Positions 1 to 7,572 of a stretch of 28,110 bases of DNA are shown here, piece by piece; positions within the stretch are counted from its first letter, which is position 1, and every line of letters begins with the position of its first letter. The notes beneath the pieces are model-generated. The model was not told the DNA's origin. It worked only from the letters and a program-made list of their open reading frames with translations, and did no database searches. Source of the DNA: JANMDR01 sp031376425. Lineage in GTDB: Bacteria; Pseudomonadota; Gammaproteobacteria; Burkholderiales; Usitatibacteraceae. The DNA is taken from positions 1 to 28,110 of the forward strand of contig JANMDR010000157.1 of NCBI GenBank assembly GCA_031376425.1, in the 5' to 3' direction. The position numbers and the translations under genes were made by a program.

Positions 1-102
1 GGCCGCCAAGGTGCAGGGGGGCGTACCCATTTGCTGAGCCCCGCGATGGCCGCCGCCGCCGCCATCGCTGGTCGCTTTGCCGACGTTCGGCAAATTCTTT
101 AA
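1..102 (+). CDS. leuC: 3-isopropylmalate dehydratase large subunit, C-terminal end (partial)
   Basis: Only the last 33 codons and the TAA stop are in the window, read in frame from base 1. The translated end includes GRTHLLSPAMAAAAAIAG, the conserved C-terminal signature of LeuC, the aconitase-type [4Fe-4S] subunit that isomerises 2-isopropylmalate to 3-isopropylmalate in leucine synthesis. The stop lies 9 bases before the leuD start, so both subunits are almost certainly co-translated from one mRNA. The gene begins outside the window. Confidence 0.93.
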   Translation, partial: GRQGAGGRTHLLSPAMAAAAAIAGRFADVRQIL

Positions 103-111
103 GAGGCAGCT

Positions 112-753
112 ATGGATATTTTTAGACAGCACACTGGGTTAGTCGCGCCAATGGATAGGGCGAACGTAGATACTGACGCGATCATTCCTAAGCAATTTTT
201 AAAATCAATTAAGCGCAGCGGCTTTGGGCCGAACTTATTTGATGAATGGCGTTATATGGATCATGGCGAGCCGGGAATGGATAATTCAAAACGCCCGCTA
301 AATCCAAATTTTGTGCTTAATTTACCGCAATATCAGGGTGCTTCAATTTTGCTAGCACGGAAGAATTTTGGCTGCGGATCGTCGCGCGAACATGCGCCGT
401 GGGCGTTGCAACAGTTTGGGTTTCGCGCGGTGGTGGCACCAAGCTTTGCCGATATTTTTTTCAATAATTGTTTTAAGAACGGCATGTTGCCCATTGTACT
501 TTCGGAGGAGCAGATAGGGCGTCTGTTTGAGATCGAAAAAGCGACGCCAAACTTTAAGTTAGCCATTGATTTAGAACAGAAAACAGTGGGCGTACCGGGG
601 CATGAACAGTTTAGCTTTGAAGTTGAAGACCATCGCCGTCAATGCTTGCTAAATGGCTGGGACGATATTGGTTTGACCTTAAAGCACGTGGATAAAATTC
701 GCGCTTATGAATCAGCCCGTGAAGCCCGTGAACCTTGGGTCTTCGGGCGGTAG
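112..753 (+). CDS. leuD: 3-isopropylmalate dehydratase small subunit LeuD
   Basis: This 213-residue protein has the usual length of bacterial LeuD. It carries the family hallmarks ANVDTDAIIPKQFLK near the N-terminus and LLARKNFGCGSSREHAPWAL around residues 80-100, the swivelling substrate-recognition domain of the isomerase. It pairs with LeuC to form the cytoplasmic enzyme of the second leucine-specific step. The ATG at 112 follows a GAGG Shine-Dalgarno core inside the leuC/leuD gap, and leuC ends just 9 bases upstream. A 58-base gap separates it from leuB, with no terminator visible, so leuCDB reads as one operon. Nothing looks truncated. Confidence 0.97.
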   Translation: MDIFRQHTGLVAPMDRANVDTDAIIPKQFLKSIKRSGFGPNLFDEWRYMDHGEPGMDNSKRPLNPNFVLNLPQYQGASILLARKNFGCGSSREHAPWALQQFGFRAVVAPSFADIFFNNCFKNGMLPIVLSEEQIGRLFEIEKATPNFKLAIDLEQKTVGVPGHEQFSFEVEDHRRQCLLNGWDDIGLTLKHVDKIRAYESAREAREPWVFGR

Positions 754-811
754 TCACTTTTAAAGTAGTATCTATTTGGCTTGCATTTTCCTGTAAAAAG
801 AGAAGATAAAA

Positions 812-1873
812 ATGAAAATAGCGGTAATGGCCGGTGATGGAATCGGCACTGAAATTATGGCGCAGGCACTACGTGTTTTAGACGTATTGCGCAGCGACGG
901 ACTGAAAATTGAAACTGAATCAGCGCTGGTGGGCGGTGCGGCCTATGACGCCACGGGTCACCCCCTACCGCCCGCAACATTGGCACTAGCCAAGAGTGCC
1001 GATGCCGTGTTGTTCGGCTCCGTCGGCGGGCCACAATACGATACCTTGGCGCGTGAATTGCGGCCAGAAAAAGCAATTTTAGGCTTGCGTAAAGAGTGCG
1101 ATTTTTTTGCAAATTTGCGGCCAGCCGTGGTACTGCCAGAGCTTGCTGATGCCTCGCCGCTGCGCGCAGAGCTTGTGACTGGTCTTGATTTAATGATCAT
1201 CCGCGAGCTTACTGGCGATATTTACTTTGGCGAACCGCGCAGCATTACAGGCGAGAAGGGTACGCGTGTTGGTATTAATACGATGCACTATACCGAAGCG
1301 CAAATCACCCGCATTATTCATGTTGGCTTTAAAACCGCACAGCAACGCCGGAAGAAGTTGTGCTCGGTAGATAAAATGAACGTGCTTGAAGCTATGCAGC
1401 TCTGGCGTGATATTGCCATTGAGATTGCGCCCCAGTATCCCGATGTTGAACTCACGCATATTTTGGTAGACAATGCTGCGATGCAATTGGTGCGAAATCC
1501 AAAACAGTTTGATGTGATGGTGGCGGGCAATATGTTTGGTGATATTTTGTCCGATGAAGCGTCAATGCTTACAGGTTCAATTGGCATGTTGCCATCTGCT
1601 AGTCTTGATGCCCAAGGGCGTGGTTTGTACGAACCTATTCACGGTTCAGCGCCCGATATTGCTGGGCAAAATAAAGCTAATCCGCTCGCACAGATATTGT
1701 CTGCTGCGATGATGTTGCGCTACACCTTTAAGCTGGAGGCACCGGCTGCTCGTATCGAAAAAGCAGTGCGTGGCGCATTGGCTGCAGGATTTCGTACTGG
1801 TGATATTGCTAAAACTGGTGATAAAATTTGTGGCACATCACAGATGGGCGATGCAGTATTAAAGTATCTATAA
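812..1873 (+). CDS. leuB: 3-isopropylmalate dehydrogenase LeuB
   Basis: The 353-residue product matches the family length and begins with MKIAVMAGDGIGTEI, the nucleotide-site start of isocitrate/isopropylmalate dehydrogenases. Other markers are RELTGDIYFGEPR (substrate loop), DKMNVLEAMQLWR (catalytic lysine region) and GSAPDIAGQNKANP near residue 275-290. It oxidatively decarboxylates 3-isopropylmalate with NAD+ in the cytoplasm, the third leucine-specific step. The ATG at 812 is preceded by AGAGAAG, a usable ribosome site. It lies between leuD and asd in the same direction with a 43-base gap to asd, so it is probably co-transcribed with both. Confidence 0.97.
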   Translation: MKIAVMAGDGIGTEIMAQALRVLDVLRSDGLKIETESALVGGAAYDATGHPLPPATLALAKSADAVLFGSVGGPQYDTLARELRPEKAILGLRKECDFFANLRPAVVLPELADASPLRAELVTGLDLMIIRELTGDIYFGEPRSITGEKGTRVGINTMHYTEAQITRIIHVGFKTAQQRRKKLCSVDKMNVLEAMQLWRDIAIEIAPQYPDVELTHILVDNAAMQLVRNPKQFDVMVAGNMFGDILSDEASMLTGSIGMLPSASLDAQGRGLYEPIHGSAPDIAGQNKANPLAQILSAAMMLRYTFKLEAPAARIEKAVRGALAAGFRTGDIAKTGDKICGTSQMGDAVLKYL

Positions 1874-1916
1874 ATTAGTACGGTAAGTTAATAAATTTAA
1901 AATAGGAAGCTGGTAA

Positions 1917-3065
1917 ATGTTGAAAGTTGGCATGGTAGGTTGGCGCGGCATGGTGGGTTCAGTTTTGATGGATCGCATGCGTACTGAAAATGATTTTGCG
2001 CTGATTGAATCAGTGTTTTTTACGACGTCTAATATCGGTGGGGCGGGTCCTGTTGAGGCTGGAGGCACGCCATTGCAGGACGCTAAAAATATTGCCGCGT
2101 TAGCCAAGATGGATGTCGTAATTACCTGCCAAGGTGGCGAGTACACGACAGAAATTTATCCGCAATTACGCGCTGCGGGATGGAAAGGCTACTGGATTGA
2201 TGCGGCTAAAACCCTGCGCATGAATAAAGATGCGGTGATTATTCTGGATCCGGTGAACCTGCCGGTGATTGAAAATGCTTTACATACGGGGATTAAAGAT
2301 TATATTGGTGGCAACTGCACCGTAAGTTGCATGTTAATCGGCCTTGGAGGGCTGTTTAAGCACGATTTAATCGAGTGGATGACATCCATGACCTACCAAG
2401 CGGCTTCGGGCGGTGGTGCCGCGCATATGCGCGAATTGCTTACCCAATTTGGAACGCTCAATGCTGAAGTAAAAACCTTGCTTGATGATCCGCATTCAGC
2501 GATTTTAGAAATTGATCGAAAAATTCTGGCCAAGCAACACGCACTAACGGCAGCGGAGACGCAACACTTTGGCGTACCCTTGGCTGGTAATGTGATTCCA
2601 TGGATCGACAAAGATATGAAGACGATGGGTTTTGTCGGTACTTCATTGGAAGAGTGGAAGGCGATGGCGGAAACCAATAAAATATTGGGTCGGGGCGCTG
2701 ATTTTGGCACACCTGCTACGCCAATTGATAGCTTATGTATTCGGGTAGGTGCGATGCGCTGTCATTCTCAAGCATTAACGATTAAACTTAAGCGGGACGT
2801 ACCGTTGGATGAAGTCAACGATATTATTGCTTCGGATAATCAGTGGGTGAAGTTGGTGCCAAATGAGCGCGAGGTGAGTATTCGCGAGCTCACACCGGCG
2901 GCTGTCACTGGTAATATGCATATTCCAGTAGGAAGGGTGCGCAAATTGGTCATGGGACCGACGTATTTGGGCGCTTTTACTGTTGGTGATCAACTTTTAT
3001 GGGGTGCGGCGGAACCTTTACGCCGAATGTTGCGAATTTTGCTCAATCAGCCAAAATTAGGCTAA
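1917..3065 (+). CDS. asd: Aspartate-semialdehyde dehydrogenase
   Basis: The 382-residue protein starts with KVGMVGWRGMVGSVLM, an NADP-binding GxxGxxG loop. It has the catalytic cysteine at residue 134 in GGNCTVSCMLIGLGGL, the form typical of Gram-negative Asd. It reduces aspartyl phosphate to aspartate semialdehyde, the branch point to lysine, diaminopimelate, threonine and methionine. An AGGA core about 10 bases upstream supports the ATG at 1917. It follows leuB closely, the normal betaproteobacterial order. No clear intrinsic terminator follows; a T-rich stretch after the stop lacks a strong stem. Confidence 0.97.
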   Translation: MLKVGMVGWRGMVGSVLMDRMRTENDFALIESVFFTTSNIGGAGPVEAGGTPLQDAKNIAALAKMDVVITCQGGEYTTEIYPQLRAAGWKGYWIDAAKTLRMNKDAVIILDPVNLPVIENALHTGIKDYIGGNCTVSCMLIGLGGLFKHDLIEWMTSMTYQAASGGGAAHMRELLTQFGTLNAEVKTLLDDPHSAILEIDRKILAKQHALTAAETQHFGVPLAGNVIPWIDKDMKTMGFVGTSLEEWKAMAETNKILGRGADFGTPATPIDSLCIRVGAMRCHSQALTIKLKRDVPLDEVNDIIASDNQWVKLVPNEREVSIRELTPAAVTGNMHIPVGRVRKLVMGPTYLGAFTVGDQLLWGAAEPLRRMLRILLNQPKLG

Positions 3066-3185
3066 ATTTTTTTGTTTTTGCATTATTTCCTTACATAACA
3101 AAGGGTTAGCGTTTCTTTCTGAGGCTTTTTCTGAGACTTTTTGGATTTTGCACCACTCCCGAAAGTCTTAACAAAGAGATATAAG

Positions 3186-3214
3186 TTGAAACAATAACCC
3201 GTTGATGTTATGTT
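3186..3214 (+). promoter_or_regulatory. Candidate sigma-70 promoter for fimV
   Basis: TTGAAA (3186-3191) and TATGTT (3209-3214) are separated by exactly 17 bases and lie between asd and fimV. If used, transcription starts near 3221, so the upstream ATG at 3210 would not be in the mRNA and translation must begin at 3249. This is a match to a loose consensus only. Confidence 0.35.
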
Positions 3215-3248
3215 ACTTTCTCTAAATAACAACAGCTTGGGGTTGCGC

Positions 3249-5921
3249 ATGACCAATCCAGGGAAAAAAACACTGTCCGCAGCGTTGGCATCCATATTTT
3301 TCACCGTAGGTTTAGGAGCGGGGGTGAATGCATATGGTGCCGGTCTGGGCCGATTGACCGTTTCGTCTGCTCTTGGGCAGCCGTTAGTAGCGGAAATCGA
3401 GCTCGTATCGCTGCTTCCGGGTGAATTTGAATCGCTTTCAGCGAAGGTGGCAAGCCCTGACGCCTATCGCAACGCGAAAATTGAATATTCATCAGTACTT
3501 CGCTTATTGAAGTTTGTGCCAGAAATGCGCTCTGACGGCAAACCTGTCCTCAGAGTAACGAGCACAGCGCCGGTTAGCGAGCCATTTGTGGATGTGCTCG
3601 TTGAAATGGTGTGGCCTTCAGGCAAGCTCCTGCGTGAATACCCAATTTTGCTAGACCCGCCGGGGTTTAGTGAGGCTAAGGTTTCGCAAGCGCCAGTTTC
3701 TGGTATCGCGAAAGTGTCTTCAGGCACTGCTGCACCAGTTGTGGCTACGCCGGTCACCCCCAACACAGCACCAGCAGGCAAGCCCCTTTCAAATACGCCA
3801 ACTGCGCCTAATGCACCAACAGCAGGCGCAAATACCTATGGGCCGGTGGTAGCTGGTGACACGCTTAGCAAAATTGCTGCAAGCGTAAAACCTGATTCGG
3901 TATCGCTAGAGCAAATGCTCGTAGCGCTGTATCGTGAAAATAAAGATGCTTTTTCGGGCAATGTGAACAGGCTGAAAAAAGGCCAGATATTACGTGTGCC
4001 ATCTGCAACTGAAGCCGGACAAATTCCTGTTGCCGAAGCTAAAAAAGAACTGTCTGTACAAGTTGCAAACTGGCGCGAGTATCGCGAAAAAGTAGCTAGC
4101 GATGTCTCAGCAAGCCCAGCAAAATCGGGTACGTCAGCACAAGCTGCAGGCAAAATTGGTGGTGTAAAACCTGATGTTGCTCCAGCAGTTGCAGTCGGTA
4201 AAGACGCATTAAAAATTTCAAAGTCTGACACTAATGCAGCAACTGGCGGTGCGGGTTCTAAGGGTGGTACTGCGGATCAAATAAATGCACTCCGTGAAGA
4301 AAGTATTGCTAAAGACAATCGCCTGAAAGAAGCGAATTCCCGTGTTGCTGATTTAGAAAAACAAATCGCGACCATGAAGCAGATAATGGATGCAACAAAA
4401 GGCATGGTGCCGCCGAAAGCGGCTGATGCTAAAGTTGCTAAGGTAGAACCTGCGAAAGTGGAACCGCCAAAGGTGGAGCCTGCAAAAGTAGAACCGCCGA
4501 AAGCGGTTGCAGCGGTAACACCAGCTAAAGTAGAACCCGCTAAGGACGCAAAAACAGAGCCCGCCAAGGTTGATGTTGCTAAGCCAGAACCCGCTAAAAC
4601 AGAGCCTGCTAAAACTGATCCGCCAAAAGTGGATACTGCTAAGGCAGATATGCCAAAGCCGATTGCGCCAAAAGTTGCCGCAAAAGCGCCACCAAAACCT
4701 GAGCCCTCCATGATGGACGATGTAATGGACAATCTGCCTATTATTGGCGGTGGTATCTTAGGTATTGGCTTGCTCGGCGGCATTGGTTTTTGGCTAAGTA
4801 AGCGCAAAAAGAAATCAGCTAAAGGTGATTCATCATCTGCCATTAAGTCATCAAGCGTTATGCCCGATGATTTGAAGCCCAATACGGTTACGGGTAATCG
4901 TGCTGGTGGTTTAGTTGATACTGGTAATAGTTCCTTCCTAACCGATTTCGATAAAGCAGCACCGGGAGCGGTTGATACGGATGATGTCGATCCGGTAGCC
5001 GAAGCGGATGTGTATATTGCTTACGGTCGCGATGCGCAAGCTGAGACGATTCTTAAAGAAGCAATGGAGCGCGATAAAGGGCGTCATGAAATCGCAGTGA
5101 AATTGCTCGAAATTTATCATGCACGCAAGTCAGCCGCGTCGTTTGAAAGTGTCGCGTTGCAATTGCGCGGTGCTGTTGGTGATGGCCATCCAATGTGGGC
5201 GCGGGCCTGTGCTATGGGTTCGCAGATTGATCCGGCTAACCCGCTCTATAACAGCGCCGCAAATGCGCTGGGTGCAACAGGTGCCTTTGCAGCGGCAAGC
5301 TCAGTAGCGGCAGCATCAACGAGCAACCCGCCAAGCCTTGACTTTGATCTAGGTTTTAACGATAAAGCGACTAATGACAGCGCAACAATTGATTTGAATG
5401 CCACTAACCCAGGCGTGCAAATGCCTTCGGTAATGGACTTTGATCTTGATTTGGGCTTTAATGATGATGCTGATAAAACTGTAGTAGCTAACCCCGCCAA
5501 GACTGCAGCTGCAAGTTCGATGCTAGATTTTGATTTGGGCTTTGACGACGCGCCTGCAGCTGCACCGGTAGTTGCAAAACCAGCTGCTGCAGCCTCATCG
5601 TTTGATTTCGATCTATCGTCACTCAATATTGACACACCGGCAGATAGTGATAAAACGCAGCGCTTGACTAAACCGGAAGTGGCGTCAATGGCACCTAAGG
5701 CTGCAGCTGAATCCAGTTTTGCTGGCATGAGCCTAGACTTAGGTAATGCACCGGCAGCAAGCCCGGAAAATGCAGGGGCAGCAGCCACTAAAATTGAGCT
5801 AGCGAAGGCCTATGTAGAAATTGGCGATAAAGATGGTGCGAAGGAAATCTTGAACGAAGTGATTCGTGAAGGTAATGCCGCGCAACAGGCGGAAGCCAAG
5901 CAGATTATCTCCAGCATGTAG
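3249..5921 (+). CDS. fimV: FimV-family peptidoglycan-binding polar hub protein
   Basis: A FimV/HubP-type protein of 890 residues from ATG 3249; an upstream in-frame ATG at 3210 would give 903. I prefer 3249 because it places a normal signal peptide at the N-terminus and because 3210 falls inside a possible -10 box. After the signal comes the family signature LGRLTVSSALGQPL. In 903-residue numbering there follow a LysM domain near 210-265 (VAGDTLSKIA, LKKGQILRVPS), a coiled coil near 365-400, a KVEPAK/KVEPPK-rich tether near 410-480, one membrane helix near 508-532, and an acidic cytoplasmic part with four (L)DFDLGF-like repeats. The C-terminal domain (860-903, ELAKAYVEIGDKDGAKEIL) is the conserved TPR-like FimV end. 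In other bacteria FimV organises cell poles and supports type IV pili and type II secretion. It is monocistronic, followed by a terminator. Confidence 0.9.
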   Translation: MTNPGKKTLSAALASIFFTVGLGAGVNAYGAGLGRLTVSSALGQPLVAEIELVSLLPGEFESLSAKVASPDAYRNAKIEYSSVLRLLKFVPEMRSDGKPVLRVTSTAPVSEPFVDVLVEMVWPSGKLLREYPILLDPPGFSEAKVSQAPVSGIAKVSSGTAAPVVATPVTPNTAPAGKPLSNTPTAPNAPTAGANTYGPVVAGDTLSKIAASVKPDSVSLEQMLVALYRENKDAFSGNVNRLKKGQILRVPSATEAGQIPVAEAKKELSVQVANWREYREKVASDVSASPAKSGTSAQAAGKIGGVKPDVAPAVAVGKDALKISKSDTNAATGGAGSKGGTADQINALREESIAKDNRLKEANSRVADLEKQIATMKQIMDATKGMVPPKAADAKVAKVEPAKVEPPKVEPAKVEPPKAVAAVTPAKVEPAKDAKTEPAKVDVAKPEPAKTEPAKTDPPKVDTAKADMPKPIAPKVAAKAPPKPEPSMMDDVMDNLPIIGGGILGIGLLGGIGFWLSKRKKKSAKGDSSSAIKSSSVMPDDLKPNTVTGNRAGGLVDTGNSSFLTDFDKAAPGAVDTDDVDPVAEADVYIAYGRDAQAETILKEAMERDKGRHEIAVKLLEIYHARKSAASFESVALQLRGAVGDGHPMWARACAMGSQIDPANPLYNSAANALGATGAFAAASSVAAASTSNPPSLDFDLGFNDKATNDSATIDLNATNPGVQMPSVMDFDLDLGFNDDADKTVVANPAKTAAASSMLDFDLGFDDAPAAAPVVAKPAAAASSFDFDLSSLNIDTPADSDKTQRLTKPEVASMAPKAAAESSFAGMSLDLGNAPAASPENAGAAATKIELAKAYVEIGDKDGAKEILNEVIREGNAAQQAEAKQIISSM
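4438..4650 (+). repeat. Lys-Val-Glu-Pro tandem repeats in fimV
   Basis: Degenerate 12-15 base units encode repeated KVEPAK, KVEPPK and KTEPAK motifs, forming a charged proline-rich spacer between the LysM/coiled-coil part and the membrane helix. The same region read backwards gives spurious glycine/serine-rich frames, which are shadows. Confidence 0.8.
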
Positions 5922-5945
5922 TTCGTGCTTGAGTAGCATTAAGTT

Positions 5946-5977
5946 AAAAACGGGTGCGATCATTGCACCCGTTTTTT
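5946..5977 (+). terminator. Intrinsic terminator after fimV
   Basis: ACGGGTGC (5950-5957) and GCACCCGT (5965-5972) form a perfect 8-bp GC-rich stem with a 7-base loop. It is extended by an A-tract before it pairing with the T-run after it. It lies 24 bases after the fimV stop and isolates fimV from truA-trp. Confidence 0.92.
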
Positions 5978-5995
5978 ATTTTATGGTGCGTTACT

Positions 5996-6001
5996 TATAA
6001 T
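5996..6001 (+). promoter_or_regulatory. Candidate -10 box for the truA-trpFBA unit
   Basis: A perfect TATAAT lies just after the fimV terminator and 44 bases before the truA ATG. The -35 position falls in the terminator T-run and matches poorly, so this rests on the -10 box and its logical position between a terminator and the next operon. Confidence 0.35.
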
Positions 6002-6044
6002 TCTAAATTTAGACTCTAATGTTGAATTGCCCCTTAAATTATCC

Positions 6045-6842
6045 ATGCTATCCAGACGAATTGCGCTAGGCATAGAATATAACGGCGTTGGCTTTTACGG
6101 ATGGCAGAGCCAAACCGACGGTAATACCGTGCAAGACGTGCTAGAAGCGGCATTGGGCGAGTTTGCGGGTGAAGCTTGTGCAGTCACCTGCGCGGGCCGT
6201 ACTGATGCTGGTGTGCATGCGTACGGGCAGGTAGTACACCTAGATACTCGGCTTGTGCGTGATATGCAATCATGGGTGCGCGGTACTAATCGCTACTTGG
6301 ATCACCGTGTGCGGGTACTTTGGGCAGTAGATGTCGCCGGTGACTTCCATGCGCGTTTTAGCGCGCAGTCACGTACTTACCATTATTTGTTGCTCAATGA
6401 CGCCGTTGGCCCTAGCTTGTTCGCTGCGAATATGGCGTGGGTACACCAGCCACTTGATGTAGATGCAATGCAGCAATGCGCCCAACTACTTTTAGGTACG
6501 CACGATTTTTCAGCTTTTCGCGCCGCGCAATGTCAAGCAAAAAGCCCAGTTCGCACAATGCAATCATTGCAACTCAGGAGGCGCGGCAACCTCATTCATG
6601 CGCAATTTCAGGCGAATGCGTTTTTGCACCACATGATTCGTAATATCATGGGATCGTTAGTTTATGTCGGGTCAGGGCGATGCGATACGCAATGGTTTAC
6701 GCAAGTGCTTGAAGCGCGGGATCGGCGCTTGGCTGCACCTACTCTGGCAGCGGAAGGCCTGTACTTAACGCATATTGAGTATCCGCCAAACTTTGGCTTG
6801 GATGCACTGCAACAACACAGCAAAAATCGTAATATTTTTTAG
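6045..6842 (+). CDS. truA: tRNA pseudouridine(38-40) synthase TruA
   Basis: The 265-residue protein (from ATG 6045) contains the TruA catalytic motif CAGRTDAGVHA with the nucleophilic aspartate at residue 54. It also has FYGWQSQTDGNTVQ near the start and the C-terminal FLHHMIRNIMGSLVYVG. It converts uridines 38, 39 and 40 of the tRNA anticodon arm to pseudouridine. An in-frame TTG at 6027 would add six residues. Neither start has a convincing Shine-Dalgarno, so the ATG was chosen because homologues begin close to ALGIEYNG. Only 13 bases separate the stop from trpF, so truA and the trp genes are probably one transcript, the usual betaproteobacterial arrangement. Confidence 0.94.
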   Translation: MLSRRIALGIEYNGVGFYGWQSQTDGNTVQDVLEAALGEFAGEACAVTCAGRTDAGVHAYGQVVHLDTRLVRDMQSWVRGTNRYLDHRVRVLWAVDVAGDFHARFSAQSRTYHYLLLNDAVGPSLFAANMAWVHQPLDVDAMQQCAQLLLGTHDFSAFRAAQCQAKSPVRTMQSLQLRRRGNLIHAQFQANAFLHHMIRNIMGSLVYVGSGRCDTQWFTQVLEARDRRLAAPTLAAEGLYLTHIEYPPNFGLDALQQHSKNRNIF

Positions 6843-6855
6843 GCAATAATTTGAT

Positions 6856-7572
6856 ATGAACGTACCACCTAGAACCCGTGTAAAAATTTGCGGTATCAGC
6901 CGCCTAGAGGATGCACTATGTGCTGCGAATGCGGGTGCGGATGCTATTGGCTTAATTTTTTACAATAATTCGAAACGTGTCGTTAGCTTAGCGGCGGCGC
7001 TCGAAATTCGGCACAAGCTCCCAGCTTTGGTTGCCACTGTCGCCGTTTTTGCAAACGCTGAAACGACGGAAGTAGAAGAAATTGCGACAGCATTAAAACC
7101 CACATTGCTCCAGTTTCACGGAGATGAAACACCAGAGTATTGTGTGGCACTTTCGGTTAAAACTGGAATCCCTTATGTTAAAGCGGTAAGCGTTGGGGTG
7201 GACACCAATTTGTTACAATATGCGGTTGCGTATTCAACTGCTACCGCATTACTGTTAGATACTTTGGTGTCAGGCGAATACGGTGGGAGTGGGCAGAGTT
7301 TTGATTGGAACTTAATTCCAGAGTCACTGCGCCACAAAATCATTTTGTCTGGCGGTTTGCGTGTTGAAAATGTCGCGCAGGCTGTGCAACAAATTAAACC
7401 TTGGGCAGTCGATGTAGCAAGCGGTGTAGAGCCTGCTGGCGGCGTTAAAGGTATAAAAGACCATGTTTTAATCCAACGATTTGTAAAAGCAGCCACAGAT
7501 ATTGTGGCAACAACTAAAGCAGCCACCGGTACTGTGGCAACAACTGAGGCAGCAACAAATGGGCAATTATGA
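6856..7572 (+). CDS. trpF: Phosphoribosylanthranilate isomerase TrpF
   Basis: The 238-residue product has VKICGISRLEDALCAANAGADAIGLIF at the N-terminus (described by its key Cys12, the expected general base), LLLDTLVSGEYGGSGQSFDW with the catalytic aspartate, and the phosphate-binding ILSGGLRVENV near the end. It carries out the Amadori rearrangement in tryptophan synthesis. Homologues normally end about 20 residues earlier. The extra tail, roughly 213-238, comes from a 30-base tandem repeat. The tail overlaps the trpB start by 14 bases, which implies translational coupling. Confidence 0.95.
   Translation: MNVPPRTRVKICGISRLEDALCAANAGADAIGLIFYNNSKRVVSLAAALEIRHKLPALVATVAVFANAETTEVEEIATALKPTLLQFHGDETPEYCVALSVKTGIPYVKAVSVGVDTNLLQYAVAYSTATALLLDTLVSGEYGGSGQSFDWNLIPESLRHKIILSGGLRVENVAQAVQQIKPWAVDVASGVEPAGGVKGIKDHVLIQRFVKAATDIVATTKAATGTVATTEAATNGQL
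7489..7565 (+). repeat. 30-bp tandem repeat at the trpF/trpB junction
   Basis: Two 30-base units (7489-7518 and 7519-7548) differ at a few positions and share the core GTGGCAACAACT. A third, broken unit starts at 7549. They encode KAATDIVATT / KAATGTVATT / EAAT at the end of TrpF. The end of the second unit supplies GAGG, the likely ribosome site of trpB (ATG 7559). Confidence 0.85.

Noticed and set aside
3132..3170. Hairpin AGACTTT...AAAGTCT and a GTCTTA box before fimV
   Set aside because: The stem has mismatches and no T-run, and the expected AAATGTCGTA box is absent at the right distance, so it is neither a clear terminator nor a fourth regulon promoter.
4277..4882. 201-codon - strand frame opposite fimV (FGGSTFAGSTLAG repeats)
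   Set aside because: It is the mirror of the KVEP repeats of fimV; a Gly/Ser/Ala-rich shadow with no ribosome site.
5246..5788. 180-codon - strand frame opposite the end of fimV
   Set aside because: It is opposite the acidic repeats and Ala-rich linker of a well-supported gene; low complexity.
7502..7558. Longer trpB start (19 extra residues, MWQQLKQ...)
   Set aside because: The extension is the trpF tandem repeat read in another frame, while the ATG at 7559 has a GAGG site and gives the normal TrpB N-terminus.
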